This document shows, piece after piece, positions 62,542 to 64,000 of a stretch of 64,000 bases of DNA (within the stretch, counting starts at the first letter, position 1; every line of letters begins with the position of its first letter). Both the position numbers and the translations under genes were made by a program. The DNA comes from Palsa-504 sp963844625 (lineage in GTDB: Bacteria; Actinomycetota; Actinomycetes; Streptosporangiales; Streptosporangiaceae): the NCBI GenBank assembly GCA_963844625.1, contig CAWJPF010000001.1, forward strand, positions 186,001 through 250,000, in the 5' to 3' direction. The notes below the pieces were generated by a model, which saw only the letters and a list, made by a program, of their open reading frames with translations, did not search any database and had not been told where the DNA came from.

Positions 62542-64000
62542 ATGGAGAGCACGTCCGAGTCAGGACTTCCCGTCGATCCCGTCTATGACGACAGCAAGCT
62601 TACGGATTTCCGGCCGGAAAAGGAGCTGGGCCGGCCAGGAGAGTATCCGTTTACTCGCGGAGTGTATCCGCGGATGTATGTCGACCGCCCGTGGACAATG
62701 CGGCAGTACGCCGGTTTCTCCACCGCCAGGGAGTCTAACCGCCGTTATCACGAGCTGATCGAGGCGGGCACGACCGGGCTTTCTGTGGCCTTTGACCTGC
62801 CTACGCAGATGGGATATGACTCCGACGCCCCGGTCGCCCGCGGCGAGGTGGGCAAGGTCGGCGTGGCCATCGACACCGTCGATGACATGCGCACGCTCTT
62901 CGACGGCATCCCGCTGGAAACCGTGTCCACCTCGATGACGATCAACGCGCCCGCCGCGGTCCTGCTGCTGATGTACCAGACGGTCGCCGAGGAACAGGGC
63001 GCACGCCCGGACATGCTGACCGGGACAATCCAGAACGACGTCCTCAAGGAGTACATCGCCCGCGGCACCTACATCTACCCGCCGCGCCCGTCGCTGCGCC
63101 TGGTGGCCGATACCTTCGCCTACTGCCGCCAGGAACTGCCGAAGTGGAACACGATCTCCATCTCCGGCTACCACATGGCCGAGGCGGGCGCCACGCCGGT
63201 GCAGGAGATCGCGTTCACGCTGGCCAACGCCAGGGAGTACGTCCGGGCCGCGCTCAAATCCGGCCTGGAAGTCGACGAGTTCGCGCCCCGGCTCTCGTTC
63301 TTCTTCGTCGCGCGCACCACGCTCCTCGAGGAGGTGGCCAAGTTCCGCGCCGCGCGCCGCCTCTGGGCTCGCATCATGAAAGACGAGTTCAAGGCGACCG
63401 ACCCCAGGTCGCAGATGCTGCGCTTCCACACCCAGACGGCCGGTGTCCAGCTCACCGCGCAGCAGCCGGAGGTGAACCTGGTCCGGGTGAGCCTGCAGGC
63501 CCTGGCGGCAGTCCTGGGCGGCACGCAGTCGCTGCACACCAATTCCTTCGACGAGGCGCTCGCGCTGCCCAGCACCAAGGCGGCCCGGCTGGCCGTGCGC
63601 ACCCAGCAGGTGATCGCCTACGAAAGCGACCTGACCGCCACCGTCGACCCGTTCGCGGGCTCCTACGCGATCGAGTCCATGACCAGCGACATCGAAGCAG
63701 CCGCGGCGAAGCTGATGGACCAGGTCGAGGACATGGGCGGGGCGGTGGCGGCCATCGAGCAGGGTTTCCAGAAGGCCGAGATCGAGGGCGCTGCCTACCG
63801 CGTTCAGCGGGAAATCGACGAAGGCGAGCGGGTGATCGTCGGGGTGAATAAGTTCATCACCGAAGGCGACGAGCCGTATCAGCCGCCGCACGTCGACCCG
63901 GCCCTGGCAGCGGCGCAGGAGGCCCGCCTGGCCGGGGTGCGCGAGGGTCGCGATCAGGCCGCGTTCAGCCGCACGATTTCCGCCCTCAAATCGGCGGCCG
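62542..64000 (+). CDS. Acyl-CoA (methylmalonyl-CoA-like) mutase large subunit, cut by the window end
   Basis: ATG 62542; about 486 codons before the right edge. It is the B12-dependent mutase barrel: YPRMYVDRPWTMRQYAGFSTARESNRRYHELI, GLSVAFDLPTQMGYDSD, TISISGYHMAEAGATPVQE, GGTQSLHTNSFDEALALPS and GVNKFITEGDEP. The B12-binding domain is not seen before the edge; it may be a separate small subunit, as in isobutyryl- or hydroxyacyl-CoA mutases. The Tyr-Ala-Phe of classical methylmalonyl-CoA mutase (YAFRPW) reads YVDRPW here, so another acyl-CoA substrate is possible. Confidence 0.9.
   Translation, partial: MESTSESGLPVDPVYDDSKLTDFRPEKELGRPGEYPFTRGVYPRMYVDRPWTMRQYAGFSTARESNRRYHELIEAGTTGLSVAFDLPTQMGYDSDAPVARGEVGKVGVAIDTVDDMRTLFDGIPLETVSTSMTINAPAAVLLLMYQTVAEEQGARPDMLTGTIQNDVLKEYIARGTYIYPPRPSLRLVADTFAYCRQELPKWNTISISGYHMAEAGATPVQEIAFTLANAREYVRAALKSGLEVDEFAPRLSFFFVARTTLLEEVAKFRAARRLWARIMKDEFKATDPRSQMLRFHTQTAGVQLTAQQPEVNLVRVSLQALAAVLGGTQSLHTNSFDEALALPSTKAARLAVRTQQVIAYESDLTATVDPFAGSYAIESMTSDIEAAAAKLMDQVEDMGGAVAAIEQGFQKAEIEGAAYRVQREIDEGERVIVGVNKFITEGDEPYQPPHVDPALAAAQEARLAGVREGRDQAAFSRTISALKSAA

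Overview
The window is very G+C-rich with dense genes, frequent GTG/TTG starts and many 4-nt stop/start overlaps. Its gene content is typical of a filamentous or soil actinomycete: NucS mismatch endonuclease, DUF397/XRE pairs, a GlgE-pathway cluster, a CIRCE-controlled groES-groEL1, guaB-guaB3, DUF3017 and a Wadjet type II operon. I read it as chromosomal Actinomycetota DNA, probably Streptosporangiales-like. The genus is inference.

Layout. 1-2658: an aldehyde dehydrogenase cut by the left edge, divergent from a reductase-deaminase fusion. 2751-10973: a four-gene anti-plasmid Wadjet operon (jetABCD) with every junction overlapping by 4 nt. It converges on nucS. 11723-16373: a zinc-ribbon-like small protein, an alpha/beta hydrolase, a YdjC-type deacetylase, a perfect bidirectional terminator, and an MFS exporter under a TetR repressor with two matching operators. 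16436-21445: a DUF397/XRE pair, a class III nucleotidyl cyclase-like protein, an SRPBCC protein, an SDR, and an aldehyde dehydrogenase broken by a 1-nt deletion. 21530-31775: the maltose-1-phosphate/alpha-glucan cluster glgE-treS-mak-glgB, divergent from glgP. 31795-38723: an enoyl-CoA hydratase, a Ser/Thr kinase converging on an FHA-HTH gene, then DUF3017, icd and mdh. 38724-42919: an accessory patch with a perfect 52-bp palindrome, diverged repeats, a membrane sensor-like protein and an IS1634-family transposase. 42920-47383: an M20 amidohydrolase and galT-galE-galK, with galK frameshifted near its start. 47508-53426: a CNNM/CBS membrane protein, guaA, a decayed gene, and tryptophan dioxygenase with kynureninase. 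53445-62486: another decayed gene, CIRCE-groES-groEL, a sigD-like gene broken by a 14-bp tandem duplication, guaB, guaB3, trpS and a D,D-carboxypeptidase. 62542-64000: an acyl-CoA mutase large subunit cut by the right edge.

Themes. Trehalose/maltose and glycogen metabolism, the Leloir pathway, TCA enzymes and purine synthesis form the core. Wadjet and NucS form a genome-integrity block. Short in-frame tandem repeats (18, 24, 69 bp) are common in coding ends. Six reading frames (19977, 44097, 50707, 53445, 56815 and their neighbours) carry indels or stops, so slippage-driven decay or sequence error needs to be separated by read evidence.

No tRNA, rRNA or CRISPR array was recognised. The strongest defence system is a known family (Wadjet II). 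The least explained elements are the 52-bp palindrome patch, the twin hairpins after groEL, and a shared motif upstream of glgE and mdh.
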